In this document: one piece after another, positions 1 to 9,156 of the stretch
Layout: the number at the start of each line of letters is the position of its first letter
How positions within the stretch are numbered: position 1 is the stretch's first letter
NCBI RefSeq assembly: GCF_021227995.1
Contig: NZ_CP089301.1
Coordinates: 3,100,001 to 3,164,000 of the forward strand
Length of the DNA: 64,000 bases
Source: Novosphingobium kaempferiae
GTDB lineage: Bacteria > Pseudomonadota > Alphaproteobacteria > Sphingomonadales > Sphingomonadaceae
Direction of reading: 5' to 3'
The notes under the pieces: generated by a model
Told to the model about the DNA's origin: nothing
The model's input: the letters and a program-made list of their open reading frames with translations, nothing else
Databases searched by the model: none
Program-made: the position numbers and the translations under genes

Positions 1-2
1 CC

Positions 3-278
3 GCCAGTATCACGGCGGGAGGGCTTGGCCGCACCTTCCGGGAGGCGGACGTGCTGGTGAACGCCACCGGCAAGTACCCCCGCGGCACCACGCAATACTC
101 GCTACGCAGCGTCGACTGCCTGGGCGGACGCGTCCGCATGGAACAGTGGCAACTCGTCGGCCCGCGCGGCGTGACGCTGGGCTCCTCCACCACCCCCGGC
201 CTGCCGCAGCGCGTGGTGTGGGACAAGGAGGACGGCATGGTCGTGCGCTACGTGTGCAAGGGCATCGTGCCTAGATAG
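3..278 (+). CDS. C-terminal end of an unidentified (probably exported) protein, cut by the window start
   Basis: The frame is open from base 3 to a TAG at 276-278, so this is the last ~91 residues of a gene that begins outside the window. A GTG at position 51 is in frame but is probably internal, because the reading frame continues upstream of it with sensible codon use. Two cysteines, in YSLRSVDCLGG and in RYVCKG near the end, could form a disulfide as in small secreted proteins. The layout (first Cys, Arg/Trp-rich strand, then a late Cys) loosely recalls surface-adhesin-E-like domains, but this is a guess. Function not recognised. Confidence 0.55.
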   Translation, partial: ASITAGGLGRTFREADVLVNATGKYPRGTTQYSLRSVDCLGGRVRMEQWQLVGPRGVTLGSSTTPGLPQRVVWDKEDGMVVRYVCKGIVPR

Positions 279-300
279 GCGTCAAATGCCGCACTCTGGT

Positions 301-377
301 TCGTCATTGCGAGCGTAGCGAAGCAATCCAGCGGTGAGCGGCTGCCCTGGATTGCTTCGCTACGCTCGCAATGACGA
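301..377. repeat. Dispersed palindromic repeat, family A, copy 1
   Basis: Two inverted arms, TCGTCATTGCGAGCGTAGCG and its complement ending at 377, each continue into an AAGCAATCCA core and enclose a short non-conserved centre. The same element recurs at about 8837, 14881, 32487, 33076, 36477 and 58168. It fills most of the gap between the truncated first gene and the antiporter. Confidence 0.9.
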
Positions 378-485
378 ACCGTAATGAGTTCAGAAGGACG
401 AAAGACCAACGGATAGGTTGGTATCCGCGCCCGGCCTCTCTAAGGTGGACGCACTTCTGCGCACACACGACACCGAAAGGCCACG

Positions 486-2264
486 ATGGAAGAACATGCT
501 CAGGCGTTCCTGCTGAGGGACGGCTTCCTGCTGCTGGGCACCGCCCTCGCCTTCGTGCTGGCGTTCCGGAAGCTGGGGCTGGGTGCGACGCTGGGCTTTC
601 TGACCACCGGCGCGGTGCTGGGGCCTTACGTGCTCGACCTCGTCGGCGATCCCGAGAGCAAGATGGGCATCGCCGAACTGGGCATCACGCTGCTGCTGTT
701 CATCGTCGGCCTCGAACTCGCGCCCGCGCGGCTGTGGCGGATGCGGCATGAGATCTTCGGGCTCGGCGCGCTGCAGGTGATCCTGTGCGGCCTTGCGGTT
801 TCGGCGGTGATCTACTTCTTCACCGGCTTCAGTATGGAGGCGTCGCTGGCGCTGGGGCTGCCGCTGGGTCTTTCCTCCACCGCGCAGGTGCTGCCGATGC
901 TGCAGAGCGCCGGTCGCCTGCACACGCCCTTCGGCGAGCGGTCCTTCGCGATCCTGCTGTTCCAGGATCTCTCGATCATCCCGCTCATCACGATCATCGC
1001 CGCGATGAACCGCAATCCCGCGTTGCCGTCCGGCCCGCCGGGATGGGTACTGGGGCTGGAGACGGTCGCCGCCATCGTCGGCCTGATCCTCGCAGGCCGC
1101 TTCGCCATCCGCCCGCTGTTCCGCCTGATCGGCAACCTTGGCGAGCGGGAGATGTTCGTCTTCGCCGCCCTGTTCACGGTCATGGCATCGGGCGCGCTGA
1201 TGCAGGCGCTGGGCCTCTCAACCGCACTGGGCGCCTTCATCGCGGGCGTCATGCTGGCGGACTCGCCTTACCGACATGAGTTGGAGGCCGACGTCGAGCC
1301 GTTCCGCGCGATCCTGCTCGGCCTGTTCTTCATGTCGGTGGGCATGCTGCTCGACCTGTCCGCGATCGCCGAGCGCCCGCTGTTCGTGATCGCCATGGCC
1401 CTCGCCCTGATCGCGGTGAAGGGCTCGATCATCTTCCTGCTCGGCCTCGCCTTCCGCATGGAATGGCGCAGCGCCCTCGCGCTCGGCCTGCTGCTGAGCC
1501 AGGGCGGCGAATTCGGCTTCGTGCTCTTCGCGCAAGCGACCAATGCCATGCTGGTCAACTCCGACGCGACGAGCCTGTTCAGCGCCATCGTCACCCTCTC
1601 GATGGTCACGACGCCGTTCCTGATGATGGCCACGCGCGGCATCCGCGAACGGCCCGAGGGCAAGAAGGAAGTCCGCGAAGGACCGCATGAGGACGGCGCC
1701 AACGCGATCATCGTCGGCTATGGCCGCTTCGGCCAGACGGTGGCGCAGATGCTGATCTCCGCGGACATCGAAGTGACGATGATCGACACCGACATCGAGA
1801 TGATCGACGTCGCGCGCGAATTCGGCGCACAGGTCTGGTTCGGCGACGGCACCCGCATCGACATGCTGCGACAGGCGGGCGCGGCGGATGCCGAACTGAT
1901 CGTGTTCTGCATCGACGGCGACCAGTTGACCGAACCCTTCCTCCAGGCGGTGAACCAGGCCTTCCCGAACGCGCAGGTCCATGCCCGCGTGTTCGACCGC
2001 CGCGCCCTGCTGCGCCTCAAGAGCGCCCCGATCGCGTCGATGGCGCGCGAGGTCATGGAATCGGCGGTGGTGCTGGCCCGGCGCGCGCTCAAGGGGCTGG
2101 ACGTGGCGCTGGCCGACATCGACCGTGCGGAGCAGGTCTACCGCAAGAGCGACAAGGAGAGGCTGGCTCTGCAATACGAAGCGGGCGACGTGCGCGCCGC
2201 GCGCGAGCACATCATCACCCAGCGCCGCCGTCCGTCTCGCAGCGATCAGGAAGGGACGGAGTAG
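486..2264 (+). CDS. CPA2-family monovalent cation:proton antiporter (KefB/KefC/YbaL type)
   Basis: This is an inner-membrane K+/H+ or Na+/H+ exchanger with a cytoplasmic nucleotide-binding regulatory domain. Residues ~8-385 form the hydrophobic Na/H-exchanger domain, with about a dozen membrane segments and the family signatures GLELAPARLW, GLSSTAQVLP and LSQGGEFGFVLFA. Residues ~405-530 form a TrkA-N/RCK Rossmann domain with GYGRFG at 411-416 and an acidic residue (VTMIDTD) at the end of the second strand. The length of 592 aa is normal. The ATG at 486 is preceded by an AAAGG-type ribosome site. Its 3' end overlaps the convergent Lrp regulator by 19 bases. Whether glutathione or NAD(H) gates it cannot be read from sequence. 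Confidence 0.93.
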   Translation: MEEHAQAFLLRDGFLLLGTALAFVLAFRKLGLGATLGFLTTGAVLGPYVLDLVGDPESKMGIAELGITLLLFIVGLELAPARLWRMRHEIFGLGALQVILCGLAVSAVIYFFTGFSMEASLALGLPLGLSSTAQVLPMLQSAGRLHTPFGERSFAILLFQDLSIIPLITIIAAMNRNPALPSGPPGWVLGLETVAAIVGLILAGRFAIRPLFRLIGNLGEREMFVFAALFTVMASGALMQALGLSTALGAFIAGVMLADSPYRHELEADVEPFRAILLGLFFMSVGMLLDLSAIAERPLFVIAMALALIAVKGSIIFLLGLAFRMEWRSALALGLLLSQGGEFGFVLFAQATNAMLVNSDATSLFSAIVTLSMVTTPFLMMATRGIRERPEGKKEVREGPHEDGANAIIVGYGRFGQTVAQMLISADIEVTMIDTDIEMIDVAREFGAQVWFGDGTRIDMLRQAGAADAELIVFCIDGDQLTEPFLQAVNQAFPNAQVHARVFDRRALLRLKSAPIASMAREVMESAVVLARRALKGLDVALADIDRAEQVYRKSDKERLALQYEAGDVRAAREHIITQRRRPSRSDQEGTE

Positions 2265-2704
2265 CCCTCGAAGCGGCGGATGCGCCGCAACGAGAAGCTG
2301 GTCTTCATCGCCGACACCCCCGGCAGCCGCGCCAGGCAGTCGCGGTGGATCGCGTCGTAATGATCGAGATCGCGCGCGGCGACGCGCAGCAGGTAGTCCG
2401 CCGAACCGCTCATCAGGTGGCATTCGAGGATATCCTCGAAGCCGCCGACGGCGCGCTCGAACCGCTCCATCGCCTCGCGGCTCTGGCTGGTCAGGGCGAT
2501 CTCGACGAAGACCTCGACTGAGAGGCCCAACTTCCGGGGATCCAGCCGCGCGGCGTAGCCGAGGATGAGCCCCTGTTCCTCCAGCGCCTTGACCCGGCGA
2601 TGCGCGGCAGAGGGGGAAAGACGCACGAGTTCGGCCAGTTCGGCGATTGATCGCGATGAATCCGCCTGAAGCGCTGAAAGCAGCGCACGGTCAGCCCGGT
2701 CCAT
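2246..2704 (-). CDS. Lrp/AsnC-family transcriptional regulator
   Basis: A 152-aa regulator with an N-terminal winged helix-turn-helix (residues ~4-60; the segment SIAELAELVRLSPSAAHRRV is the HTH) and a C-terminal RAM/AsnC ligand domain (from ~65, with the typical GSADYLLRV strand). The frame is open 23 codons further upstream, but the ATG at 2704 is chosen because GAGAGGA lies at correct spacing and the protein then starts MDRADRALL like other family members. It is divergent from alanine dehydrogenase. That is the usual arrangement for Lrp-type activators of ald (AldR, BkdR/AlaR), so alanine-responsive control of ald is the likely role, by inference. Confidence 0.92.
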   Translation of the reverse strand: MDRADRALLSALQADSSRSIAELAELVRLSPSAAHRRVKALEEQGLILGYAARLDPRKLGLSVEVFVEIALTSQSREAMERFERAVGGFEDILECHLMSGSADYLLRVAARDLDHYDAIHRDCLARLPGVSAMKTSFSLRRIRRFEGYSVPS

Positions 2705-2840
2705 GGGAAATCCTCTCACCAACACAGCACACAGCGGGATAATATCCTGCGCAGCCGCGCACACAAGTTTCAATTAGGAGAAACATTGCAGCGCGCCGGG
2801 TGTATCTATCGCGGCAGGGTAATTCGCCAGGAGAGATGCG
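2705..2840. promoter_or_regulatory. Divergent regulator/ald intergenic region
   Basis: 136 bases separate the two divergent start codons, and this is where an Lrp-type protein would be expected to bind. An AT-rich near-palindrome GGATAATATCC lies at about 2740-2750. The ald ribosome site CAGGAGAG lies just before its ATG. No promoter boxes are convincing enough to call. Confidence 0.4.
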
Positions 2841-3956
2841 ATGCGCGTCGGTACCGTCAAGGAAATCAAGAACCACGAATACCGCGTCGGCCTGACGCCT
2901 GAGAGCGCGCGCGAACTGGTCGCGCATGGCCACGAAGTCTGGGTCGAGACCGGGGCCGGCCTCGGCATCGGCGCCTCGGACGCGGACTATGTCGCAGCGG
3001 GCGCGACGATCGTCGCCACCGCCCCGGAGATCTTCGGCCAGTGCGAGATGGTCGTGAAGGTCAAGGAACCGCAGCCGGTCGAGCGCGCGATGCTGCGCGA
3101 AGGCCAGATCCTCTACACCTACCTCCACCTCGCGCCCGATCCCGAGCAGACCGCCGATCTCGTCGCGTCAGGCGTGACGGCGATCGCCTATGAGACCGTC
3201 ACCGGCCCCGGCGGCTCGCTGCCGCTGCTCAAGCCGATGAGCCAGGTCGCGGGTCGCATGGCGATCCAGGCAGGCGCGACCGCGCTGGAGAAGGCTCACG
3301 GCGGACGCGGCGTCCTGCTCGGCGGCGTTCCCGGCGTGCTCCCCGCGCGGGTCATGGTGATCGGCGGCGGCGTCGTCGGCTTCAACGCGGCGCAGATGGC
3401 GGTCGGCCTCGGCGCCGACGTGACGATCCTCGACCGCAGCCCGGAAGTTCTGGAGCGCCTCGGCATCCACTTCGAGAGCCGCGCCAAGACGCGCTTCGCC
3501 AACTCCAGCAACATCCGCCAGATGCTGTCGGAAGCGGAACTGGTGATCGGCGCCGTGCTGGTCCCCGGCGCGGCTGCGCCCAAGCTCATCACGCGCGAGA
3601 TGCTCTCGGTCATGAAGCCCGGCGCGGTGCTGGTCGACGTCGCCATCGACCAGGGCGGCTGCTTCGAGACGAGCCGCCCGACCACGCACCAGGAGCCGAC
3701 CTTCACGGTCGACGGCATCGTCCACTACTGCGTCGCCAACATGCCCGGCGGCGTGGCGCGCACCAGCACTTATGCGCTCAACAACGTGACGCTGCCGCAC
3801 GCGCTGGAGATCGCGAACCTCGGCTGGAAGGCCGCGCTCAAGGCCGATCCGCACCTCGCCAACGGCCTGAACGTCCACGCCGGCAAGGTGACTTACGAGG
3901 CCGTCGCCCGCGAACTCGGCTACGACTACGTGCCGGTGAGCGAAGTGCTGGGCTAA
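2841..3956 (+). CDS. ald: Alanine dehydrogenase
   Basis: NAD-dependent reversible conversion of L-alanine to pyruvate and ammonia, in the cytoplasm. The protein is 371 aa, the exact family length. Known catalytic residues fall at their canonical positions: Arg15 (HEYRVGLTP), Lys75 (VVKVKEP) and His96 (YLHLAPD). The Rossmann nucleotide-binding loop is [15 protein letters not shown] near residue 172. A strong ribosome site (CAGGAGAG) precedes the ATG. The adjacent Lrp-type gene is probably its regulator. A thioesterase gene converges on its 3' end three bases after the stop. Confidence 0.97.
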   Translation: MRVGTVKEIKNHEYRVGLTPESARELVAHGHEVWVETGAGLGIGASDADYVAAGATIVATAPEIFGQCEMVVKVKEPQPVERAMLREGQILYTYLHLAPDPEQTADLVASGVTAIAYETVTGPGGSLPLLKPMSQVAGRMAIQAGATALEKAHGGRGVLLGGVPGVLPARVMVIGGGVVGFNAAQMAVGLGADVTILDRSPEVLERLGIHFESRAKTRFANSSNIRQMLSEAELVIGAVLVPGAAAPKLITREMLSVMKPGAVLVDVAIDQGGCFETSRPTTHQEPTFTVDGIVHYCVANMPGGVARTSTYALNNVTLPHALEIANLGWKAALKADPHLANGLNVHAGKVTYEAVARELGYDYVPVSEVLG

Positions 3957-3959
3957 GCC

Positions 3960-4349
3960 TCAGCCGACAAACGGTGCCGCCACTTCCGGCGGCACCCGCA
4001 TCAGGCGACCCGAGGCGATGTCGATCATCGCCCAGGTCGTGCGGGCCGAGACGATCACCTTGCCCGCCGCATTCCTGAAATCCACCCGGCGGTCGAAGCG
4101 CGCGCCGCTCGGCCCTTCGGGGATGAACGTCTCCCCCGTCACGCTCTCGCCCTCGCGGATGTTTCCGCGGTAGTCGATCTCGTGGCGGGTGACGACCCAG
4201 GCGTATTGCGCCTGATGCTCGGGCGGCGCGACCGCCGCCCAGTGCGCGCCCGCCATCGCCTCCATCCACTGCACCCACACCGCGTTGTTGACGTGACCCA
4301 TCACGTCGATGTGCTCGGGGCTTGCGGTGAAGGTGAGGGTGAATGTCAT
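3960..4349 (-). CDS. Acyl-CoA thioesterase, 4HBT hotdog family
   Basis: 129 aa with the 4-hydroxybenzoyl-CoA thioesterase signature HIDVMGHVNNAVWVQWME at residues 13-30; Asp15 is the expected catalytic acid. A second conserved strand, VVTRHEIDYRGNI, follows. Such single-hotdog proteins (YbgC/FadM-like) hydrolyse acyl- or aryl-CoA thioesters in the cytoplasm. The specific substrate is not evident. It sits downstream of oligopeptidase B on the same strand, separated by about 100 bases holding a palindromic repeat. Confidence 0.88.
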   Translation of the reverse strand: MTFTLTFTASPEHIDVMGHVNNAVWVQWMEAMAGAHWAAVAPPEHQAQYAWVVTRHEIDYRGNIREGESVTGETFIPEGPSGARFDRRVDFRNAAGKVIVSARTTWAMIDIASGRLMRVPPEVAAPFVG

Positions 4350-4374
4350 GGCAGGTACGCTCGCTTTGTCGCGG

Positions 4375-4452
4375 GGGCTTCGACAAGCTCAGCCTGAGCG
4401 GGTTTGGGAGATTTGCACCACCCCCGCCCATCCTGAGCCTGTCGAAGGATCA
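4375..4452. repeat. Dispersed palindromic repeat, family B, copy 1
   Basis: GGCTTCGACAAGCTCAGCCT at 4377 pairs imperfectly with TCCTGAGCCTGTCGAAGGA at 4431-4449. The right arm runs up to the stop codon of oligopeptidase B. Other copies flank a family A element near 8.8 kb and lie near 33.0 kb. Confidence 0.8.
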
Positions 4453-6522
4453 GAGGCCCAGCTGCCACAGGATGAAGGCGAATTCCTCCGCCGTTTCCTT
4501 GAGGCTCTCGAAGCGGCCGGACTTGCCGCCGTGGCCAGCGCCCATGTTGGTCTTGAGCAGAAGTTCGTTGCGGTCGGTCTTCACCTCGCGCAGCTTCGCC
4601 ACCCACTTGGCGGGCTCCCAATAAGTCACGCGCGGGTCGTTGAGGCCCGCCGTGACCATCAGCGGCGGGTAGTCCTGCGCCTTGACCTGATCGTAGGGGC
4701 TGTAGCTGAGGATCAGGTCGAAGGCGGCCTTGTCCTCGATCGGGTTGCCCCATTCCGGCCACTCGCCCGGCGTCAGCGGCAGGGTATCGTCGAGCATGGT
4801 GTTGAGCACGTCCACGAAGGGCACATGCGCCACCACCGCGCCGAACAGTTCGGGGTCGGAATTGATGACCGCGCCCATCAGCTCGCCACCTGCGGAGCCG
4901 CCAGAGATCGAGATCTTGCCCGCCTCGGTGAAGCCGCGCTCGATCAGCGCCTTGGCCACGTCCACGAAGTCGTTGAAGGTGTTCTCGCGCCGCTCCAGCT
5001 TGCCCGCCTTGTACCACGCGCGGCCAAGGTCGTCGCCGCCGCGGATATGCGCGATGGCGTAGGCGAACCCGCGATCGACGAGGCTGAGGCGCGAGGTCGA
5101 GAAGCCGGGATCGATGGCGATGCCGTATGCGCCGTAACCGTAGAGATGCAGCGGCCCCGTACCGGAGCGGTCCTTGCGGTAGACGATGGACACCGGGATC
5201 GCGGTGCCGTCGCGTGCGGTGATTTCCAGCCGCTCGGTGGCGTAGAGCGAGGCGTCGTAGCCCGAGGGGATTTCCTGGACCTTGAGCGTCTCCAGCGTCC
5301 TCGCCGCCACGTCGTAGTCCAGTACCGATGACGGGGCGACCATCGACTCGTAGGTCAGGCGCAGCGTCGTCATGTGCCATTCGGGGTTGTTCGACAGCCC
5401 GGCCGAATAGCTCGCCTCAGGGAACACGATCGGCTCCACGCGGGCGGGATCGTCGTAGTAGCGCACCTCGATCTGGTCGAGACCCGCACGGCGGCCCTCG
5501 ATCACGTAGAAGTCGCGGAACAGGTCGAAGCCGGTCAGGTAGAAGGCGTCGGTGCCCTCGATCAGCGTCGTCCACTCGCCCGGGCTCGCCAGCGGCGCGG
5601 TGGCGAGGCGGAAGTTCTCGTGGGTGTCGTTGGCGTGGATGTAGAGCACGTCGTCGCGCTCATCGACGTCGTACTCCACGCCCTTCGCGCGGGGCTTCAC
5701 CAGGATCTGCTCGCCCAGCGGATCGTCGGCGAGGACCATGCGGCACTCGCTGGTCTCGTGGTCGCTGGTGCCGATCAGAAGCCACTTCTCGTTCGACGAG
5801 AGCGAGGAGCCGACGCGGAAGCCCTCGTCGTCCTCATGGTAGAGTTCGACATCCTGCTCCACCGGCTGGCCGAGCCAGTGCAGGCGCGCATTGTCCGTGC
5901 GCCACTGCTCGTTGGCCAGCGAGTAGACGAGGCCCTTGTCCTTCGCGACCCATACCAGCGACGAGAGCGTGCCGGGGATTTCGTCCGGCAGCAGTTCGCC
6001 GGTTTCGAGGTTCTTGATGCGCGCGGTGAAGCGCTCCGATCCGTTGTCGTCCACCGCATAGGCCAGCAGCTTGCCGTCGGTCGTCGTCGAGATCGCGCCG
6101 AGGCGGAAGTATTCCTTGCCCTCGGCCAGCGCCACTTCGTCGAGGATCAGCTCGGGCTCGCCGCCCGCGACGGGCTTGCGCCACCACTTCTTGTACTCGG
6201 CGCCTTCCTCGAACTCGATCCAGTAGAGCCAGTCGCCGTCCTTCTGCGGCACCGACGAGTCGGCTTCCTTGATGCGGCCGCGCATTTCCTTGAACAAGTC
6301 GTCGATCCGGCCCTTGTGCTGGTCCATCTTCGATTCGAACCAGCGGTTCTCCGCTTCCAGATGGTCGAGGACTTCCTTGTCCTTCACCTCGGGATAGCCC
6401 GGATCGCGCAGCCACGCGTAATCGTCGCTGACGGTGACGCCGTGGTGGGTGAAGGAATGCGGCTTCTTCGCCGCCTGCGGGGGACCGACGAGGGTCTGGG
6501 TGGAATCTGCCATCAGCACCAT
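4450..6522 (-). CDS. ptrB: Oligopeptidase B (S9A family serine peptidase)
   Basis: A cytoplasmic prolyl-oligopeptidase-family enzyme that cleaves short peptides after basic residues. The N-terminal beta-propeller (to about residue 400) opens with the typical HHGVTVSDDYAWLRDP. The C-terminal alpha/beta-hydrolase domain carries the triad Ser543 (GGSAGG), Asp629 (GLNDPRV) and His664 (GAGHGG), numbered from the first ATG. The 690-aa length is normal. An alternative ATG lies three codons in (6513). Its start region lies back to back with the next gene: the first possible ATG of the aminopeptidase P frame is two bases away, so the two divergent promoters must overlap the opposite coding starts or be very compact. 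Confidence 0.95.
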   Translation of the reverse strand: MVLMADSTQTLVGPPQAAKKPHSFTHHGVTVSDDYAWLRDPGYPEVKDKEVLDHLEAENRWFESKMDQHKGRIDDLFKEMRGRIKEADSSVPQKDGDWLYWIEFEEGAEYKKWWRKPVAGGEPELILDEVALAEGKEYFRLGAISTTTDGKLLAYAVDDNGSERFTARIKNLETGELLPDEIPGTLSSLVWVAKDKGLVYSLANEQWRTDNARLHWLGQPVEQDVELYHEDDEGFRVGSSLSSNEKWLLIGTSDHETSECRMVLADDPLGEQILVKPRAKGVEYDVDERDDVLYIHANDTHENFRLATAPLASPGEWTTLIEGTDAFYLTGFDLFRDFYVIEGRRAGLDQIEVRYYDDPARVEPIVFPEASYSAGLSNNPEWHMTTLRLTYESMVAPSSVLDYDVAARTLETLKVQEIPSGYDASLYATERLEITARDGTAIPVSIVYRKDRSGTGPLHLYGYGAYGIAIDPGFSTSRLSLVDRGFAYAIAHIRGGDDLGRAWYKAGKLERRENTFNDFVDVAKALIERGFTEAGKISISGGSAGGELMGAVINSDPELFGAVVAHVPFVDVLNTMLDDTLPLTPGEWPEWGNPIEDKAAFDLILSYSPYDQVKAQDYPPLMVTAGLNDPRVTYWEPAKWVAKLREVKTDRNELLLKTNMGAGHGGKSGRFESLKETAEEFAFILWQLGL

Positions 6523-6563
6523 CTATGATTGCACAATACCCCCCGCAAGCCGGAACCCATGAC

Positions 6564-8384
6564 ATGCTGATGAATACCCATGAAGCCCGCCTCGATGCGC
6601 TCCGCAAGGAACTGAAGGCGCGCGGCCTCGATGGCTTCGTGATCCCGATCTCCGACGAGCACATGAGCGAATACGTCGGCGCCTATGCCCAGCGGCTCGA
6701 ATGGCTGACCGGCTTCGGCGGCTCGGCGGGCACCGCCGTGGTACTGGCCGACGCGACGCTGGCGCCTGCCGCCGCGATGTTCGTCGACGGGCGCTACACG
6801 CTGCAGGTGCGCGATCAGGTGGATGGCCGCCTCTACGCCTACGAGAACGTGCCCGCGACCAGCCCCGCCGCGTGGCTGTCCGACCATGCGCCCAAGGGTG
6901 CCAAGATCGGCTACGACGCATGGCTCCACGGCTCCAAGTGGGCCGAGGGCGTCGAGCGCATCCTTGCCGCGAAGGGCGGCGCGCTGGTCGCGGTCGAGGG
7001 CAACCCGGTCGACGCCGTGTGGGAGGACCAGCCGCTTCCCTCCGCCGCGCCCGCGCTGGTCCACCCCGACCAGTTCACCGGCGAGGTCAGCGAGGCCAAG
7101 CGCGCCGCCGTCTCCGAATGGCTGACGGCCAAGCGCCTCGACGCCACCGTCGTCACCGCGCTCGATTCGATCGCCTGGCTGCTCAACATCCGCGGCACCG
7201 ACGTGGAGCGCACGCCGGTCGCGCTGTCCTACGTGATCGCCCGCGCCGACGGCACCGCCGACCTGTTCATCGCCGGTGAGAAGGTGACGGACGAGCTTAA
7301 GCGCCACCTCGGCAACGCCGTCACCATCCGCGAGCGTTCGGCCTTCGCCGGGGCCTTGCGCGAACTGGCGGGCAAGCGCGTCGCGGTCGATCCCGAGCGC
7401 GCCGTCAGCGCCATCTTCGAGGAGCTGCGCAAGGCGGGCGCCACGCTGGTCGAGGAACGCGACCCCACGGTGCTGCCCAAGGCGATCAAGAACCCCGTCG
7501 AGCAGGCCGGCCACCGCGCCGCGCAGGGCCGCGACGCCGCCGCCGTCACCCGCTTCCTGCACTGGCTCTCGGTCGAGGCTCCGAAGGGCGAAGTGACCGA
7601 ACTGTCCGCCGCCGCGAAGTTGCAGGACTTCCGCTCGGTCGACCCGACCCTGCGCGACCTGTCGTTCGACACGATCTCCGGCGCCGGTCCCAACGGGGCG
7701 AGCCCGCACTACCGGGTGTCGGAGGAGACGAACCGCGCGCTGGAGCCGAACTCGGTCTACCTCGTCGATTCGGGCGGCCAGTACCTCGACGGCACCACCG
7801 ACATCACCCGTACCGTCTGGGTCGGGCCGGGCGAGCCCTTCGCCGAAGTGAAGGACCGCTTCACCCGCGTGCTCAAGGGCCACATCGCGCTGGCCCTTGC
7901 GATCTTCCCCAAGGGCACCGTCGGCGGCCAGCTCGACGTGCTGGCGCGCCATGCGCTGTGGCAGGTGGGCCTCGATTATGCGCACGGCACCGGCCACGGC
8001 GTCGGCAGCTTCCTCTCGGTCCACGAAGGGCCGCAGCGCATCGGCAAGTCAGCGGGCGGCCAGGCCGGGACCGATCAGGCGCTGCTGCCCGGCATGTTCC
8101 TCTCGAACGAGCCCGGCTACTACAAGACCGGCGAATACGGCATCCGCATCGAGAACCTGATCCTCGTCGAACCGCGCGAAATCGCGGGCTCGGACGGCGA
8201 GTACTACGGCTTCGAGACGCTGACCCATGTCCCTATCGAGCGCCGTCTGGTCGATACCGCGCTGCTCACGGCGGAGGAGATCGCGTGGTGGAACGCCTAC
8301 CACGCCCGCGTGCTGGAGATCGTCGCCCCGCAGCTTGAGGGCGAGGCGCTGGCATGGCTCGAAGTACAGTGCGCGGCGCTTTGA
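6564..8384 (+). CDS. Aminopeptidase P family metallopeptidase (M24B, three-domain APP1 type)
   Basis: Removes N-terminal residues preceding proline. At ~606 aa it is the long eukaryote-like form: two creatinase-like N-terminal domains and a C-terminal pita-bread catalytic domain. The metal ligands are visible: Asp402 and Asp413 (LVDSGGQYLDGTTDIT), His478 in HGTGHGVGSF, Glu516 (SNEPGYY) and Glu530 (IRIENL). The frame extends to an ATG at 6525, but MLMNTHEARLDALRKELKA from 6564 matches the usual family start and avoids collision with the divergent gene. The cupin gene follows after one base, suggesting translational coupling. Confidence 0.94.
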   Translation: MLMNTHEARLDALRKELKARGLDGFVIPISDEHMSEYVGAYAQRLEWLTGFGGSAGTAVVLADATLAPAAAMFVDGRYTLQVRDQVDGRLYAYENVPATSPAAWLSDHAPKGAKIGYDAWLHGSKWAEGVERILAAKGGALVAVEGNPVDAVWEDQPLPSAAPALVHPDQFTGEVSEAKRAAVSEWLTAKRLDATVVTALDSIAWLLNIRGTDVERTPVALSYVIARADGTADLFIAGEKVTDELKRHLGNAVTIRERSAFAGALRELAGKRVAVDPERAVSAIFEELRKAGATLVEERDPTVLPKAIKNPVEQAGHRAAQGRDAAAVTRFLHWLSVEAPKGEVTELSAAAKLQDFRSVDPTLRDLSFDTISGAGPNGASPHYRVSEETNRALEPNSVYLVDSGGQYLDGTTDITRTVWVGPGEPFAEVKDRFTRVLKGHIALALAIFPKGTVGGQLDVLARHALWQVGLDYAHGTGHGVGSFLSVHEGPQRIGKSAGGQAGTDQALLPGMFLSNEPGYYKTGEYGIRIENLILVEPREIAGSDGEYYGFETLTHVPIERRLVDTALLTAEEIAWWNAYHARVLEIVAPQLEGEALAWLEVQCAAL

Positions 8385-8385
8385 C

Positions 8386-8784
8386 ATGAGCGGCGCGCGG
8401 GATCTTCGCACCTTCCCGGTCCATCTGGGCCTTGGCGCGACTGCCGAAGCCCAGCCTGCCTTCACCGGCATGGAATGGTACGAAGCCTACGCGCAGCGCA
8501 CCGAGGCGGACGGCAAGGAAGGCCGTCTCGTCAGCTGCTACGACTTCAGCGAAAGCTGGGATTCGTGGGAAATGCACCCGGAAGGCGACGAACTGGTCGT
8601 CTGCCTGTCCGGCACGATCACGCTGATCCAGGAATACCCCGACGGCCGCCTCCATTCCGAGACGCTGGAGGCGGGGCAGTACCTCATCAACCCGGCGGGC
8701 GTCTGGCACACCGCCGACGTCTCCGCGCCCGCCAGCGCGCTCTTCGTAACGGCGGGAATGGGGACCGAGGGGCGGCCGAGGTAG
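8386..8784 (+). CDS. Cupin-domain protein
   Basis: 132 aa, with a single beta-barrel cupin pattern: SWEMHPEGDELVVCLSG (motif 1) and YLINPAGVWHTADV (motif 2). The canonical metal-binding histidines are only partly present, His in EMHPEGDE and His in VWHTAD. The ATG at 8386 is chosen because it follows the upstream stop by one base; the longer open frame would lie inside the aminopeptidase gene. Function unknown. Co-expression with the aminopeptidase is likely from the spacing. Confidence 0.85.
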   Translation: MSGARDLRTFPVHLGLGATAEAQPAFTGMEWYEAYAQRTEADGKEGRLVSCYDFSESWDSWEMHPEGDELVVCLSGTITLIQEYPDGRLHSETLEAGQYLINPAGVWHTADVSAPASALFVTAGMGTEGRPR

Positions 8785-8796
8785 CGCCCTGCCGCA

Positions 8797-8954
8797 GGGG
8801 CTTCGACAAGCTCAGCCTGAGCGGGAACACCCCCATTCGTCATTGCGAGCGCAGCGAAGCAATCCAGCAGTAGCGCGTAACGCTGGATTGCTTCGCTGCG
8901 CTCGCAATGACGAGAACCTCTAAAACTCGCTCAGGCTGAGCTTGTCGAAGCCCC
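8797..8954. repeat. Nested palindrome: family B arms enclosing a family A element
   Basis: Outer arms GGGGCTTCGACAAGCTCAGC (from about 8797) and its complement ending at 8954 bracket a complete family A palindrome at 8837-8913. The composite lies downstream of the cupin gene and fills half of the 372-base gap before the EF-hand gene. The rest of that gap (8955-9156) holds only the hairpin at 9079-9130 and unassigned sequence. Confidence 0.85.
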
Positions 8955-9078
8955 GGACCATACCCCAACGATCCAAATGTCACCCCAATGAACACGCGCC
9001 CGCACTTGTGACAATTCACGACAATAAACGCCGCTCCCGGCACATCTGCGCGACAACCCGCGTTTAGAACGGATCACA

Positions 9079-9130
9079 GAGAGCCGCGGGGCAGTTCTTC
9101 CCCCTCCCTTCCCTATGTCCCGCGGCTCTC
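9079..9130. promoter_or_regulatory. Stem-loop in the probable leader of the EF-hand gene
   Basis: GAGAGCCGCGGG at 9079-9090 pairs perfectly with CCCGCGGCTCTC at 9119-9130, leaving a 28-base loop rich in pyrimidines. It ends 26 bases before the chosen ATG at 9157. It could be a leader structure or an operator; the sequence alone does not decide. Confidence 0.5.
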
Positions 9131-9156
9131 ATCCAATTCGTTACGGGACACGACAG

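Noticed and set aside
301-377. CRISPR-like interpretation of the recurring palindromes
   Set aside because: Copies are single, scattered over tens of kilobases and not arrayed with spacers; no cas genes.
1218-2423. 401-aa minus-strand frame opposite the antiporter
   Set aside because: Rich in His, Arg, Asp and Gln with no domain or ribosome site; a typical high-GC antisense shadow of a clear membrane protein gene.
2739-2752. GGATAATATCC near-palindrome as a defined Lrp operator
   Set aside because: It is a single imperfect copy; Lrp sites are too degenerate to call from one instance, so it is only mentioned in the intergenic entry.
6513-8024. 503-aa minus-strand frame opposite the aminopeptidase P gene
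   Set aside because: Metal ligands and family motifs are all on the plus strand; this frame has shadow composition and no motif.
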